Shown here: piece by piece, positions 1 through 7,911 of the stretch | Numbering within the stretch: position 1 is the stretch's first letter | Layout of the letters: each line of letters opens with the position of its first letter | NCBI RefSeq assembly: GCF_009671065.1 | Contig: NZ_CP046027.1 | Span: 1,674,001 to 1,738,000, forward strand | DNA: 64,000 nt | Direction: 5' to 3' | Source of the DNA: Neisseria brasiliensis | GTDB lineage: Bacteria > Pseudomonadota > Gammaproteobacteria > Burkholderiales > Neisseriaceae | Program-made: the position numbers and the translations under genes | Notes under the pieces: model-generated | Databases searched by the model: none | The model's input: the letters and a program-made list of their open reading frames with translations, nothing else | Told to the model about the DNA's origin: nothing

Positions 1-1
1 C

Positions 2-859
2 CGCGATATTTACATTCCGATGTTTGACACCGGTGCTGCTGAGCGCGCACCTAGCCCGTTGTACGACTGGCGTCCGATGTCGACCTATATCCGCCGTCCG
101 CCGTATTGGGAAGGCGCATTGGCAGGCGAGCGCACGCTGAAAGGCATGCGTCCGCTGGCGATTTTGCCTGACAACATCACCACCGACCACTTATCACCGT
201 CAAATGCGATTCTGCCGAGCAGTGCAGCCGGTGAATACTTGGCGAAAATGGGTTTGCCGGAAGAAGATTTCAACTCTTACGCCACCCACCGCGGCGACCA
301 CCTGACCGCCCAACGCGCCACTTTTGCCAACCCTAAACTCTTCAATGAGATGGTGAAAAACGAAGACGGCACCACTAAGCAAGGCTCACTCGCCCGCGTG
401 GAACCGGAAGGCCAAGTGATGCGTATGTGGGAAGCGATTGAAACCTATATGAACCGCAAACAGCCGCTGATTATCGTTGCCGGTGCCGACTACGGCCAAG
501 GCTCGAGCCGCGACTGGGCAGCTAAGGGTGTGCGTTTGGCCGGTGTGGAAGCGATTGTGGCCGAAGGCTTCGAGCGTATCCACCGCACCAACCTGATCGG
601 CATGGGCGTGTTGCCGCTGCAATTCAAAGAAGGCACCAACCGCCACACGCTGGCCTTGGACGGCACTGAAACCTACGATGTCATCGGCACACGCGAACCG
701 CGTTGCGATTTGACCTTGGTGATTCACCGTCAAAACGGCGAAACGGTCGAAGTACCGGTAACCTGCCGCTTGGATACCGCTGAAGAAGTGTTGATTTACG
801 AAGCCGGCGGCGTGCTGCAACGCTTCGCGCAAGACTTCTTGGAAGGGAACGCCGCCTAA
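2..859 (+). CDS. acnD: Fe/S-dependent 2-methylisocitrate dehydratase, C-terminal part
   Basis: Partial gene: the frame is open from the window edge and only about 285 C-terminal residues are present. AcnD is an aconitase-family enzyme of the 2-methylcitrate cycle that dehydrates 2-methylcitrate to 2-methylaconitate during propionate breakdown in the cytosol. The visible part is the swivelling aconitase C domain, with DNITTDHLSP near its start and the substrate-contact segment GADYGQGSSRDWAAKG. The AcnD assignment rather than plain aconitase rests on prpF directly downstream, since AcnD works together with PrpF. The [4Fe-4S] cysteines lie outside the window. A DUS hairpin follows the stop. Confidence 0.88.
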   Translation, partial: RDIYIPMFDTGAAERAPSPLYDWRPMSTYIRRPPYWEGALAGERTLKGMRPLAILPDNITTDHLSPSNAILPSSAAGEYLAKMGLPEEDFNSYATHRGDHLTAQRATFANPKLFNEMVKNEDGTTKQGSLARVEPEGQVMRMWEAIETYMNRKQPLIIVAGADYGQGSSRDWAAKGVRLAGVEAIVAEGFERIHRTNLIGMGVLPLQFKEGTNRHTLALDGTETYDVIGTREPRCDLTLVIHRQNGETVEVPVTCRLDTAEEVLIYEAGGVLQRFAQDFLEGNAA

Positions 860-863
860 GCGT

Positions 864-899
864 TTCAGACGGCCTTGTGTATGCGCAAGGCCGTCTAAA
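864..899. terminator. Imperfect DUS inverted repeat after acnD
   Basis: TTCAGACGGCC and AAGGCCGTCTAAA face each other over a short loop; the right arm lost the G of CTGAA. It could act as a weak terminator between acnD and prpF. Confidence 0.55.
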
Positions 900-966
900 C
901 TTATGGAATAGCGAGTAGGGTGGGTGTAAACCCACATTAACCAGACAACAAATATTGTGAAAAAAA

Positions 967-1001
967 TCAGACGGCCTTAGTATTAAACAGGCCGTCTGAA
1001 A
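967..1001. terminator. DUS inverted repeat upstream of prpF
   Basis: Intact inverted pair of AGGCCGTCTGAA. It lies within the acnD-prpF gap, about 30 bases before the prpF start, so it may reduce read-through into prpF. Confidence 0.6.
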
Positions 1002-1030
1002 CCCAAACAAGAACAATAAGGAGAATCCAA

Positions 1031-2200
1031 ATGCCGCAAATTAAAATCCCGGCCGTGTACTACCGTGGCGGCACATCCAAAGGCGTATTTTTCAAACGCA
1101 CCGATTTACCCGAAGCCGCACAACAAGCAGGCGAAGCGCGCGATAAAATCCTGTTGCGCGTGTTGGGCAGCCCCGACCCTTACGGCAAACAAATCGACGG
1201 TTTGGGCAATGCCAGCTCGTCCACCAGCAAAGCCGTAATTTTGGATAAATCCGAACGCGCCGACCACGATGTCGATTATTTGTTTGGTCAAGTATCGATT
1301 GACAAACCGTTTGTCGATTGGAGTGGCAACTGCGGCAACCTTACCGCTGCCGTGGGCGCATTCGCCATTTCACAAGGCTTGGTTGATTCGACCAAAATCC
1401 CTTCAGACGGCATTTGCACCGTCAACATCTGGCAGAAAAACATCGGCAAAACCATCATTGCCCATGTACCGATGCAAAACGGCGAAGTGTTGGAAACTGG
1501 CGATTTTGAGCTTGACGGCGTGACATTCCCTGCTGCCGAAGTGCAAATCGAATTTCTCGACCCTGCCGACGGCGAAGGCAGCATGTTCCCGACCGGCAAT
1601 GTGGTGGACGATTTAGAAGTGCCGAATATCGGTACCTTCAAAGCCACCATGATTAACGCCGGCATTCCGACCATTTTCCTGAACGCCGCCGATTTGGGCT
1701 ACACCGGCACCGAGTTGCAGGACGACATCAACAACGATCCGGCCGCTTTGGAAAAACTGGAAACCATCCGCGCATACGGCGCAGTAAAGATGGGCTTGAT
1801 TCAAGACGTGGCCGAAGCTGCCACCCGCGCGCACACGCCGAAAGTGGCCTTTGTCGCGCCACCGACCGATTACACCGCGTCCAGCGGTAAAGCCATCCAA
1901 GCAGGCGACATCGATTTGCTGGTGCGCGCCATGAGCATGGGCAAACTGCACCACGCCATGATGGGCACAGCTTCCGTTGCCATCGCCACCGCAGCCGCCG
2001 TCGAAGGCAGCTTGGTGAACTTGGCCGCAGGCGGCGGTAAACGCGATGCCGTGCGTTTCGGCCACCCGTCCGGCACCTTGCGTGTGGGCGCATCAGCCGA
2101 ACTGGTTGACGGCCAATGGACCGCCACCAAAGCCGTCATGAGCCGCAGTGCCCGCGTGATTATGGAAGGCTGGGTGCGTGTGCCGGATGATACGTTTTAA
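1031..2200 (+). CDS. prpF: 2-methylaconitate cis-trans isomerase PrpF
   Basis: A 389-residue member of the PrpF/DUF453 family (two diaminopimelate-epimerase-like folds). It isomerises the trans-2-methylaconitate made by AcnD to the cis form that aconitase can hydrate, completing the AcnD/PrpF bypass of PrpD. The N-terminus PAVYYRGGTSKGVFF is the family hallmark, and NCGNLTAAVGAFA and GGGKRDAVRFGHPSGTL are other conserved blocks. Length is normal. AAGGAGA sits 8-9 bases ahead of the ATG. Same direction as acnD, but two uptake-sequence hairpins lie between, so co-transcription may be partial. Confidence 0.95.
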   Translation: MPQIKIPAVYYRGGTSKGVFFKRTDLPEAAQQAGEARDKILLRVLGSPDPYGKQIDGLGNASSSTSKAVILDKSERADHDVDYLFGQVSIDKPFVDWSGNCGNLTAAVGAFAISQGLVDSTKIPSDGICTVNIWQKNIGKTIIAHVPMQNGEVLETGDFELDGVTFPAAEVQIEFLDPADGEGSMFPTGNVVDDLEVPNIGTFKATMINAGIPTIFLNAADLGYTGTELQDDINNDPAALEKLETIRAYGAVKMGLIQDVAEAATRAHTPKVAFVAPPTDYTASSGKAIQAGDIDLLVRAMSMGKLHHAMMGTASVAIATAAAVEGSLVNLAAGGGKRDAVRFGHPSGTLRVGASAELVDGQWTATKAVMSRSARVIMEGWVRVPDDTF

Positions 2201-2225
2201 AATAGCTTGAAATCGCTTTGATGAT

Positions 2226-2262
2226 AGGCCGTCTGAAATGGGAAGTTTCAGACGGCTTTTTT
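2226..2262. terminator. DUS inverted-repeat terminator after prpF
   Basis: AGGCCGTCTGAAA, short loop, TTTCAGACGGC, then a run of six T. Typical Neisseria DUS terminator. Confidence 0.8.
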
Positions 2263-2337
2263 CTAGCTGTTTCCCGTCTGTTTGGCTGTATCAGCGGCTT
2301 GAGTTGGTTTCTTTAAATGGTGTATTTAGTCATCAGT

Positions 2338-2379
2338 AGGCCGTCTGAAACCCAAAAACTTTCAGACGGCCTTTTGTCT
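2338..2379. terminator. Second DUS inverted repeat after prpF
   Basis: Another perfect inverted DUS pair followed by CTTTTG, lying between prpF and the YciO-type gene. It precedes the downstream gene, so it also marks the upper limit of that gene's promoter. Confidence 0.6.
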
Positions 2380-2442
2380 TTTCAATCAATAAGTTTTACA
2401 ATATGCGCCGAACCAAAAACATCAAACGCAAAGGACACAAAC

Positions 2443-3063
2443 ATGGCACAATTTTTCGCCATCCACCCCGATAATCCGCAAGACCGCCTGATTAAGCAAG
2501 CCGCCGACATCGTGCGCAACGGCGGCGTGATTGTTTACCCCACCGATTCCTGCTATGCGTTGGGTTGCCAACTCGGCGACAAAAACGCGATGGAAAAAAT
2601 CCTGCAAATCCGCAAAATCGACCAAAAACACCACCTGACCTTGATGTGCGGTGATTTGAGCGAATTGGGCACGTACGCCAAAGTGGACAACAGCCAGTTC
2701 CGCCAGCTCAAAGCCGCCACGCCGGGCAGCTACACTTTTATTTTGGAAGCCACTAAAGAAGTGCCCAACCGCACCATGCACCCAAAACGCAAAACCATCG
2801 GCCTGCGCGTACCCGACAACAAAATCGCCTTGGCCTTGTTGCAAGAATTGGGCGAACCTTTGTTGAGCTGCACTTTAATGCTGCCCGAAGACGACGAATC
2901 GCTGACCGACCCCTACGAAATCCGCGACCGCTTGGAACACAGTGTAGATTTAGTGATTGACGGCGGCTGGTGCGGCACCGAGCCAACCACCGTGATTGAC
3001 ATGACCGACGGTACCGAATTAATTCGTGAAGGCAAGGGGGACAAAGGCTTATTTGGTTTGTAA
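2443..3063 (+). CDS. YciO/YrdC/Sua5-family protein (threonylcarbamoyl-AMP synthase fold)
   Basis: A 206-residue protein starting at the ATG preceded by AAAGGACACAAAC; the frame is open further upstream but runs through the DUS hairpin. It has the YrdC fold: GGVIVYPTDSCYALGCQL, the KxR-type segment ILQIRKIDQKHHLTLM, the PGSYTFILEAT block and RVPDN. YrdC and Sua5 make threonylcarbamoyl-AMP for tRNA t6A37; the YciO branch, which this length and sequence resemble, has a less certain role. It is a stand-alone gene flanked by DUS hairpins. Placement in YciO rather than TsaC is an inference. Confidence 0.85.
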   Translation: MAQFFAIHPDNPQDRLIKQAADIVRNGGVIVYPTDSCYALGCQLGDKNAMEKILQIRKIDQKHHLTLMCGDLSELGTYAKVDNSQFRQLKAATPGSYTFILEATKEVPNRTMHPKRKTIGLRVPDNKIALALLQELGEPLLSCTLMLPEDDESLTDPYEIRDRLEHSVDLVIDGGWCGTEPTTVIDMTDGTELIREGKGDKGLFGL

Positions 3064-3075
3064 AAAATGATAATG

Positions 3076-3117
3076 AAGGCCGTCTGAAAACCACGTAAAT
3101 GTTTCAGACGGCCTCCT
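3076..3117. terminator. DUS inverted-repeat terminator
   Basis: AAGGCCGTCTGAAA and TTTCAGACGGCCT arms directly after the YciO-type gene. Confidence 0.75.
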
Positions 3118-3124
3118 TAAAAAT

Positions 3125-3230
3125 GTAGGTACGGTTAGCCGCCAAAGCGGCGTAACCGTACGCAAGCCTAATGCTTTTTCGGTGACTTATTCGTACGGTT
3201 ACGCCGCTTTAGGCGGCTAACCGTACCTAC
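3125..3230. repeat. Paired palindromic repeat (REP-like), inverted units
   Basis: Two units of about 38 bases (3125-3162 and 3192-3230) sharing GTAGGTACGGTTAGCCGCC and lying in inverted orientation. Each unit is itself a hairpin (ACGGTTA..GCC / GGCG..TAACCGT). Related single units occur at 4044-4084 and 4181-4218. This is an intergenic repeat family distinct from the DUS and from dRS3. Confidence 0.75.
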
Positions 3231-3320
3231 GAGATGGTTAATGTTGTAACGATTTAACCGTGCAAGTCCTAAACAATCAGACGGCGTGACACATAAAACC
3301 GTTAAGATGAAAGGAAGCTC

Positions 3321-4013
3321 ATGAAAACCTTAGGCATTATCGGCGGTATGTCGCCTGAAAGCACAGCGATTTACTATCAGGAAATCAACCGCTTGGTGAA
3401 TCAGAAAGCAGGTGGCAACCATTCCGCGCCGATGGTGATGCTGAGTGTTGATTTTGAAGAAATCGTGCAGCGCCAGAAAAGCGTTGCATGGCAGGAAACG
3501 GGGAAAATACTGGCTGAAGCGGCGGTTAAACTGGAAAGCATTGGCGCACAAGGGATTTTGTTGGCAACCAATACCATGCACAAAAATGCGGCTGAAATTC
3601 AGGCGGCGGTGCAAATACCGTTTCTACATATACTCGATGCTACGGTTGCGGCTATTAAGGCACAAGGCATCAAAAAGGTAGGCGTTCTGGGAACGGCATT
3701 TACCATGCAGGATGCGTTTTATAAAGATGGCCTCAAGCAGCGCGGCATCGAGATGGTGGTTCCTGACGAGCAGGCACAGGCGGAAGTTCACCGCATTATT
3801 TTTGAAGAATTGTGCTTGGGTAAAATCCTGCCTGAAAGCCGTGATTTTTATTTGGATACGGTGCAATATTTGGCTGGACAGGGAGCGGAAGGTGTGATTT
3901 TAGGTTGCACCGAAATTGGTCTGTTGATTCAAGAGGGCGACCATGCGCTGCCGTTTTTCGATACGGCGGCGTTGCATGCGCAGGCAGCGGCAGATTTTGT
4001 GTTGAGGGGGTAA
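3321..4013 (+). CDS. Aspartate/glutamate racemase family protein, YgeA-like
   Basis: A 230-residue cytosolic cofactor-independent racemase. N-terminal KTLGIIGGMSPESTAIYYQ is the family signature. The two catalytic positions are Thr83 (ATNTMH) and Cys196 (LGCTEI). Most aspartate racemases have Cys at both; a Thr/Cys pair is known from E. coli YgeA, so this protein most likely shares its L-Asp/L-Glu-preferring activity. AAGGAAG lies 5 bases ahead of the ATG. Isolated gene with palindromic repeats on both sides. Substrate is inferred, not shown. Confidence 0.85.
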   Translation: MKTLGIIGGMSPESTAIYYQEINRLVNQKAGGNHSAPMVMLSVDFEEIVQRQKSVAWQETGKILAEAAVKLESIGAQGILLATNTMHKNAAEIQAAVQIPFLHILDATVAAIKAQGIKKVGVLGTAFTMQDAFYKDGLKQRGIEMVVPDEQAQAEVHRIIFEELCLGKILPESRDFYLDTVQYLAGQGAEGVILGCTEIGLLIQEGDHALPFFDTAALHAQAAADFVLRG

Positions 4014-4043
4014 CTCAAAACATTAATTCATATTTAAAAATTA

Positions 4044-4084
4044 GTAGGTACGGTTAGCTTTGCCCAAGCAAAGCGTAACCGTAC
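4044..4084. repeat. REP-like palindromic unit
   Basis: Single copy of the GTAGGTACGGTTAGC...TAACCGTAC family with a different loop (GCTTTGCCCAAGCAAAGC), downstream of the racemase gene. The loop change keeps base pairing, which suggests that the hairpin rather than the sequence is conserved. Confidence 0.7.
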
Positions 4085-4180
4085 AAACTGAAAATGTTTA
4101 TGGGATAAGTTCTCATGCCGCATTCTATGCTAAGAGTTTGACGGTACATCAATTGATGTCGTCTGAAAGTTTTGAACATC

Positions 4181-4218
4181 CGTAGGGTTACGCCGCTTTA
4201 AGCGGCGTAACCCTACCG
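4181..4218. repeat. Near-perfect palindrome of the REP-like family
   Basis: GTAGGGTTACGCCGCTT and its reverse complement meet with a single base between (arms of 17 bases). Same family as 3125-3230 but with a GGG/CCC substitution compensated on both arms. Confidence 0.7.
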
Positions 4219-4264
4219 ACATCTACAGGCTATAGTGGGTGTGATTTGAAAAGAAAGGTGGAAT

Positions 4265-5114
4265 TTGGGCTATTTGGAGCCGGTGACCCGCCGTATGATC
4301 GGTGAGATAGCGCAATGGGGCGGCAACTGCGGCTCGGCGGTAAGTGAAAGCGGTAAGGTATTTGAATTCACGCGCGGGCATATCCGCTCTATTCCGCATG
4401 TTTTTGAAGCCGGTCTCAGGGTGGAAATTTTTGCAGATTATGACGAAACCGGAACCCTCCGTTCGTTTGTACTCCGCCCTGTTCCACGCCATGGTGTTGA
4501 CACGCTTGCCCTAAAGGGGCAACAAATGACGATGCCGGCGAAAAAAAACCAAGCGGCTGCGCAACCGGTTTGCCGCTATTGCGTTGTTTTCGGGTGTTGC
4601 CGTGTTGGCTGCAGCTTGGTTTTGGCTGGCTGCCAATCAAAATCGCGCGAGCTTGCCGGCTTTTATTTTGCAGCTGGTAACCAGTTTTACTTTCATTCAC
4701 GGCATGAACCTTTTGTTCAAATCGCGCAGGGTTTATGCGCCGGATTGTTGTTTGGCGGTTATTGCAGACCAAGCCATGATGGTGTGTGCGGCAGCGGTGG
4801 ATTGGCCGACCAAAAACAGATTCGGCAGATTGATTCATCATGAAGGCGATAGATACGACGGCCTTGAAACGACGGCGGTGTTTGATTGGTACGGCATTCA
4901 AAATATCCGCCTCAATCAAAAAAGGGGCAAGGAGATATTATGGATTGATGTCTCCCCCGAACATGTTTATTTCAGCCATCATGGCGGCACCAACCTCGAC
5001 GGACAAGGTTGGGACAACTGTGTGATTGCCCTGCGCTTAGATTTGTTTGCACAGCAAGAGCGGCAGAATTTATTGTGTATGCTGAAGAAGAAAACCGTTG
5101 TTTCAGTCGTCTGA
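4265..5114 (+). pseudogene. Frameshifted gene: cold-shock-like domain plus membrane protein
   Basis: Two overlapping frames look like one gene broken at an A8 tract (4541-4548). Frame A (4265 TTG or 4295 ATG) encodes MIGEIAQWGG..GKVFEFTRGHI, laid out like a degenerate cold-shock domain of about 65 residues. Frame B continues from the A tract as KTKRLRNRF, then two or three hydrophobic segments (about 4570-4800) and a polar tail ending at 5114. Removing one A joins the frames exactly at a basic pre-membrane stretch. It may be a pseudogene, a phase-variable gene or a sequencing error. I do not recognise the membrane part; it does not look like DUF1294, which is often fused to such domains. No clear ribosome site decides the start. 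Confidence 0.55.
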
Positions 5115-5286
5115 AAAATCAGTCGGGCATTCAGACGGTATTCCGACTCTCTTTGCATCACCTTGAATCCCCACTTTATGCCCACATCTGCAAAATCTGT
5201 TATATTCTTGACTATTTGGCGGTTCAGACGGCCTTGATATTAGAAAAGTTGTTTCCCGCAAACAGCTTTCTGCGGAGCGAAAAACC

Positions 5287-5928
5287 ATGTTTCAGAATTT
5301 TGATTTAGGTATTTTTTTACTGGCGGTGCTGCCGATGTTGCTGGCGATTACGGTACACGAAGCGGCGCACGGCTATGCGGCGCGTTATTGGGGCGACCCT
5401 ACCGCCGAACAGATGGGCAGGCTGACGCTGAATCCGTTGGCGCATATTGACCCGATTGGCACGGTGGTGGTGCCAGCGGTGTTGCTTTTTACCACCGGTT
5501 TTATGTTTGGCTGGGCGAAACCGGTACCGGTGATTCCGCGCAATTTCCGCGATGCACGCTTGGGGATGCGTACGGTGGCGATTGCCGGGCCGTTGTCGAA
5601 TCTGGTGATGGCGTTTGGTTGGGGATTGGCAGCGGTGTATGCGCCTGAATCGTATCAATTTCCGATGTCAAAAATGGCGCAATTCGGTATTTCGATTAAT
5701 GCGGTGCTGTTCGTGCTGAACATGCTACCGGTGCCGCCTTTGGATGGTGGTCGCTTCGTGGACAGTTTCTTACCGGCGAAGCAATCCATGCAATACCGCA
5801 AGATTGAGCCTTACGGTACTTGGATTATTCTGCTTTTGCTGATGACCGGCGTGTTGTGGACGGTAATCGAGCCGATGGTGAACTTGATTATGTCGTTGGT
5901 GGCAGGATCTGTTGGATTAATTATTTAA
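5287..5928 (+). CDS. Site-2 protease family (M50) membrane metalloprotease
   Basis: A 213-residue integral membrane zinc protease of the small, PDZ-less M50 class. The zinc motif H24-E-A-A-H28 is in the first membrane segment (ITVHEAAHGYAARYWGD), and the third ligand is Asp153 in NMLPVPPLDGGR. NPLAHIDPIGT is another family block. Four to six hydrophobic segments are visible. These enzymes cut substrates inside the membrane; the substrate here is unknown. The ATG lies just after GGAGCGAAAAACC. It converges with the DUF1289 gene across a shared hairpin. Confidence 0.9.
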   Translation: MFQNFDLGIFLLAVLPMLLAITVHEAAHGYAARYWGDPTAEQMGRLTLNPLAHIDPIGTVVVPAVLLFTTGFMFGWAKPVPVIPRNFRDARLGMRTVAIAGPLSNLVMAFGWGLAAVYAPESYQFPMSKMAQFGISINAVLFVLNMLPVPPLDGGRFVDSFLPAKQSMQYRKIEPYGTWIILLLLMTGVLWTVIEPMVNLIMSLVAGSVGLII

Positions 5929-5933
5929 AAACT

Positions 5934-5963
5934 GAGGCCATCTGAAGATTCAGACGGCCTTGT
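5934..5963. terminator. DUS inverted repeat between convergent genes
   Basis: GAGGCCATCTGAA / TTCAGACGGCCTTG; the left arm has one substitution (CCATCTGAA). Shared by the M50 and DUF1289 genes. Confidence 0.65.
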
Positions 5964-5986
5964 TGTATGTGGATTGGTAGATTATC

Positions 5987-6238
5987 CTAAAAATCGAGGC
6001 TGATTTGTTCGGCGTTGGATCCATCGACAGGGGCGAGTAAATCCAGTTTGCGGTTGCGGATTTTGTTTTTGCGCATACTCAACAGGCGCATGACTTGGTG
6101 TTTTTGCTCATCGCTCATCTGCTGCCAATAGAGCCGCTCTTCACGACTGCGCAAGCAGCCCTTGCAATAGCCTTTGGCATTGGCTTCGCATACGCCGATA
6201 CACGGGCTGGGAATGGTGAAGAAGTCGGGCTGTTGCAT
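5987..6238 (-). CDS. DUF1289 domain protein
   Basis: A small 83-residue protein. The Cys cluster PSPCIGVCEANAKGYCKGCLRS near the N-terminus, followed by EERLYWQQMSDEQKHQVM, is the DUF1289 pattern; four Cys suggest metal binding, but this is not proven. The Lys/Arg-rich tail is variable. Function is unknown in the family. It lies upstream of, and in the same direction as, nothing obvious: hemN lies behind it on the same strand, with a DUS hairpin between. Confidence 0.85.
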   Translation of the reverse strand: MQQPDFFTIPSPCIGVCEANAKGYCKGCLRSREERLYWQQMSDEQKHQVMRLLSMRKNKIRNRKLDLLAPVDGSNAEQISLDF

Positions 6239-6305
6239 GGTGGGGAAAATGTCATTTTTCTGTCATGGTAGGCGGTTATTGATGTAAAGTCAATGAGATA
6301 CGGAG

Positions 6306-6345
6306 AAGGCCGTCTGAAAGCAGAATATGTTTCAGACGGCCTTGT
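6306..6345. terminator. DUS inverted-repeat terminator of hemN
   Basis: AAGGCCGTCTGAAA / TTTCAGACGGCCTTG, immediately beyond the hemN stop on the minus strand. Confidence 0.75.
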
Positions 6346-6361
6346 CATGAAGCAAAACATT

Positions 6362-7768
6362 TTACACGGTTTGCGAATATTTCGCCGTGGTTTCTTTATG
6401 GCGCAAGTGGTAGTCGAATACCATGGCAATATTGCGAATCAGGAAACGGCCTTCCGGGGTCACAGTCAGACCGTGCGGCTTCAAGCGCAGCAAGCCGAGT
6501 TCGGCCAGATTCTGCAAGTCGGCCAATTCATCGGCAAAATATTGGTGGAATGGAATGCCGAACACGCTTTCGTAAATTTGGAAATCCAATGAAAAGCGAC
6601 ACATCAAATCTTGAATGATGTTGCGGCGCAATAAGTCGTCTTGGTTCAACTGGTAGCCGCGCATAATCGGCAAGCGGCCTTCATCGATGGCGGCATAATA
6701 GGCGTCGATGTCGCGCTCGTTTTGGGCATAGGTGCTGCCGATTTTGCCGATGCTGGACACGCCGATGGCTACTAAATCGCAATCGGCATAGGTTGAATAG
6801 CCTTGGAAATTACGCTGCAACCAGCCTTCTTTCAGGGCGATGGAAAGCTCGTCGTCAGGTTTGGCAAAGTGATCCATGCCGATGAACACATAGCCGCGGT
6901 CGGTGAGAGTTTGCACGCAGTATTGCAGCATATCGAGCTTCTCTTCGCTGCCCGGTACAGCATTGGTGTCGATGCGGCGCTGCGGTTTGAAAATATGTGG
7001 CAGGTGGGCATAGTGATACAGCGCCAAGCGGTCGGGATCGAGACTGAGCACAGTATCAATAGTGGCTTTCATGCTTTCTACCGATTGATGTGGTAAGCCG
7101 TAAATCAAATCGACGCTGACGGATTTGAAGCCGGCTTCGCGTGCGGCATCAATCACTTCTTTGGTTTCTTCAAAGCTTTGAATGCGGTTGACCGCTTCCT
7201 GCACTTTCGGATCGAAATCCTGAATGCCCACGCTCATGCGGTTGAAACCGAGTTTGCCGAGTTTGTGCACTGTTTCGCGGCTGACTTTGCGTGGGTCGAT
7301 TTCAATGGAATATTCGCCGTTGGGCATCAGCTGGAAATGCTTGCGAATCATCTCAAACACGCGCTCAAGCTGGTCGTCGCTCAAGAAGGTCGGTGTGCCG
7401 CCGCCGAAGTGAAGTTGTGCCAATTGATGGCGGCCGTTGAGATGTGGGGAGAGCAATTCCATTTCGCGCTCAAGATACTCAATATAAGCATCGGCGCGGG
7501 TTTTGTCTTTGGTGATGATTTTGTTGCAGCCGCAGTAATAGCAGATGGTATTGCAAAATGGAATGTGGATATAAAGCGATAAAGGTTTGTTGAGCGCACC
7601 TAGGCCGCGTAAGTGCAGCGCATGGGTGTATTCGGCTTCGCGAAAGCCATCGTGGAAGCGGTCGGCGGTGGGATAAGACGTATAGCGTGGGCCGCTTGCC
7701 GGAAGCTTGGCAATCAAGTCGCGGTCAAATTCTGGTAGTTCGTTGTTTTGTATCGGAATTATTTTCAT
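6362..7768 (-). CDS. hemN: Oxygen-independent coproporphyrinogen III oxidase
   Basis: A 468-residue radical SAM enzyme that decarboxylates coproporphyrinogen III to protoporphyrinogen IX without oxygen, supplying haem under microaerobic and anaerobic growth. The cluster motif is C72-N-T-I-C76-Y-Y-C79 in HIPFCNTICYYCGCNK, followed by the HFGGGTPTFL SAM-binding segment. N-terminal PRYTSYPTADRFHDGF and length match true HemN rather than HemW. It is divergent from fnr, and an FNR-type box lies in the gap, fitting induction at low oxygen for haem needed by the denitrification enzymes at 53-58 kb. Confidence 0.95.
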   Translation of the reverse strand: MKIIPIQNNELPEFDRDLIAKLPASGPRYTSYPTADRFHDGFREAEYTHALHLRGLGALNKPLSLYIHIPFCNTICYYCGCNKIITKDKTRADAYIEYLEREMELLSPHLNGRHQLAQLHFGGGTPTFLSDDQLERVFEMIRKHFQLMPNGEYSIEIDPRKVSRETVHKLGKLGFNRMSVGIQDFDPKVQEAVNRIQSFEETKEVIDAAREAGFKSVSVDLIYGLPHQSVESMKATIDTVLSLDPDRLALYHYAHLPHIFKPQRRIDTNAVPGSEEKLDMLQYCVQTLTDRGYVFIGMDHFAKPDDELSIALKEGWLQRNFQGYSTYADCDLVAIGVSSIGKIGSTYAQNERDIDAYYAAIDEGRLPIMRGYQLNQDDLLRRNIIQDLMCRFSLDFQIYESVFGIPFHQYFADELADLQNLAELGLLRLKPHGLTVTPEGRFLIRNIAMVFDYHLRHKETTAKYSQTV

Positions 7769-7827
7769 GATGGTCGTGTTGTGCTTATATTTTGTTTAAC
7801 GAATTAGTAAAATTCGATTTAGTTTGC

Positions 7828-7833
7828 TAGAAT
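7828..7833 (+). promoter_or_regulatory. Candidate fnr -10 box
   Basis: TAGAAT preceded by TGC (extended -10 type). The -35 region is poor. A start near 7840 would put the FNR box just downstream of the transcription start. Confidence 0.4.
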
Positions 7834-7855
7834 GCCACATTATGATAAACCTGTC

Positions 7856-7869
7856 TTGATATGAGTCAA
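7856..7869. promoter_or_regulatory. FNR-type box between hemN and fnr
   Basis: TTGATATGAGTCAA matches the FNR consensus TTGAT-N4-ATCAA at 9 of 10 positions. Lying downstream of the proposed fnr start, it would suit FNR self-repression; for hemN it is upstream and could activate. Both roles are inferred. Confidence 0.65.
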
Positions 7870-7911
7870 GAGAAGCTCAGTCAGTAAGAAGTTTTATAAA
7901 AAAGGTATTTT

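Noticed and set aside
386..937. Long minus-strand frame opposite acnD
   Set aside because: Shadow of a real gene; His/Arg/Phe-rich composition and no ribosome site.
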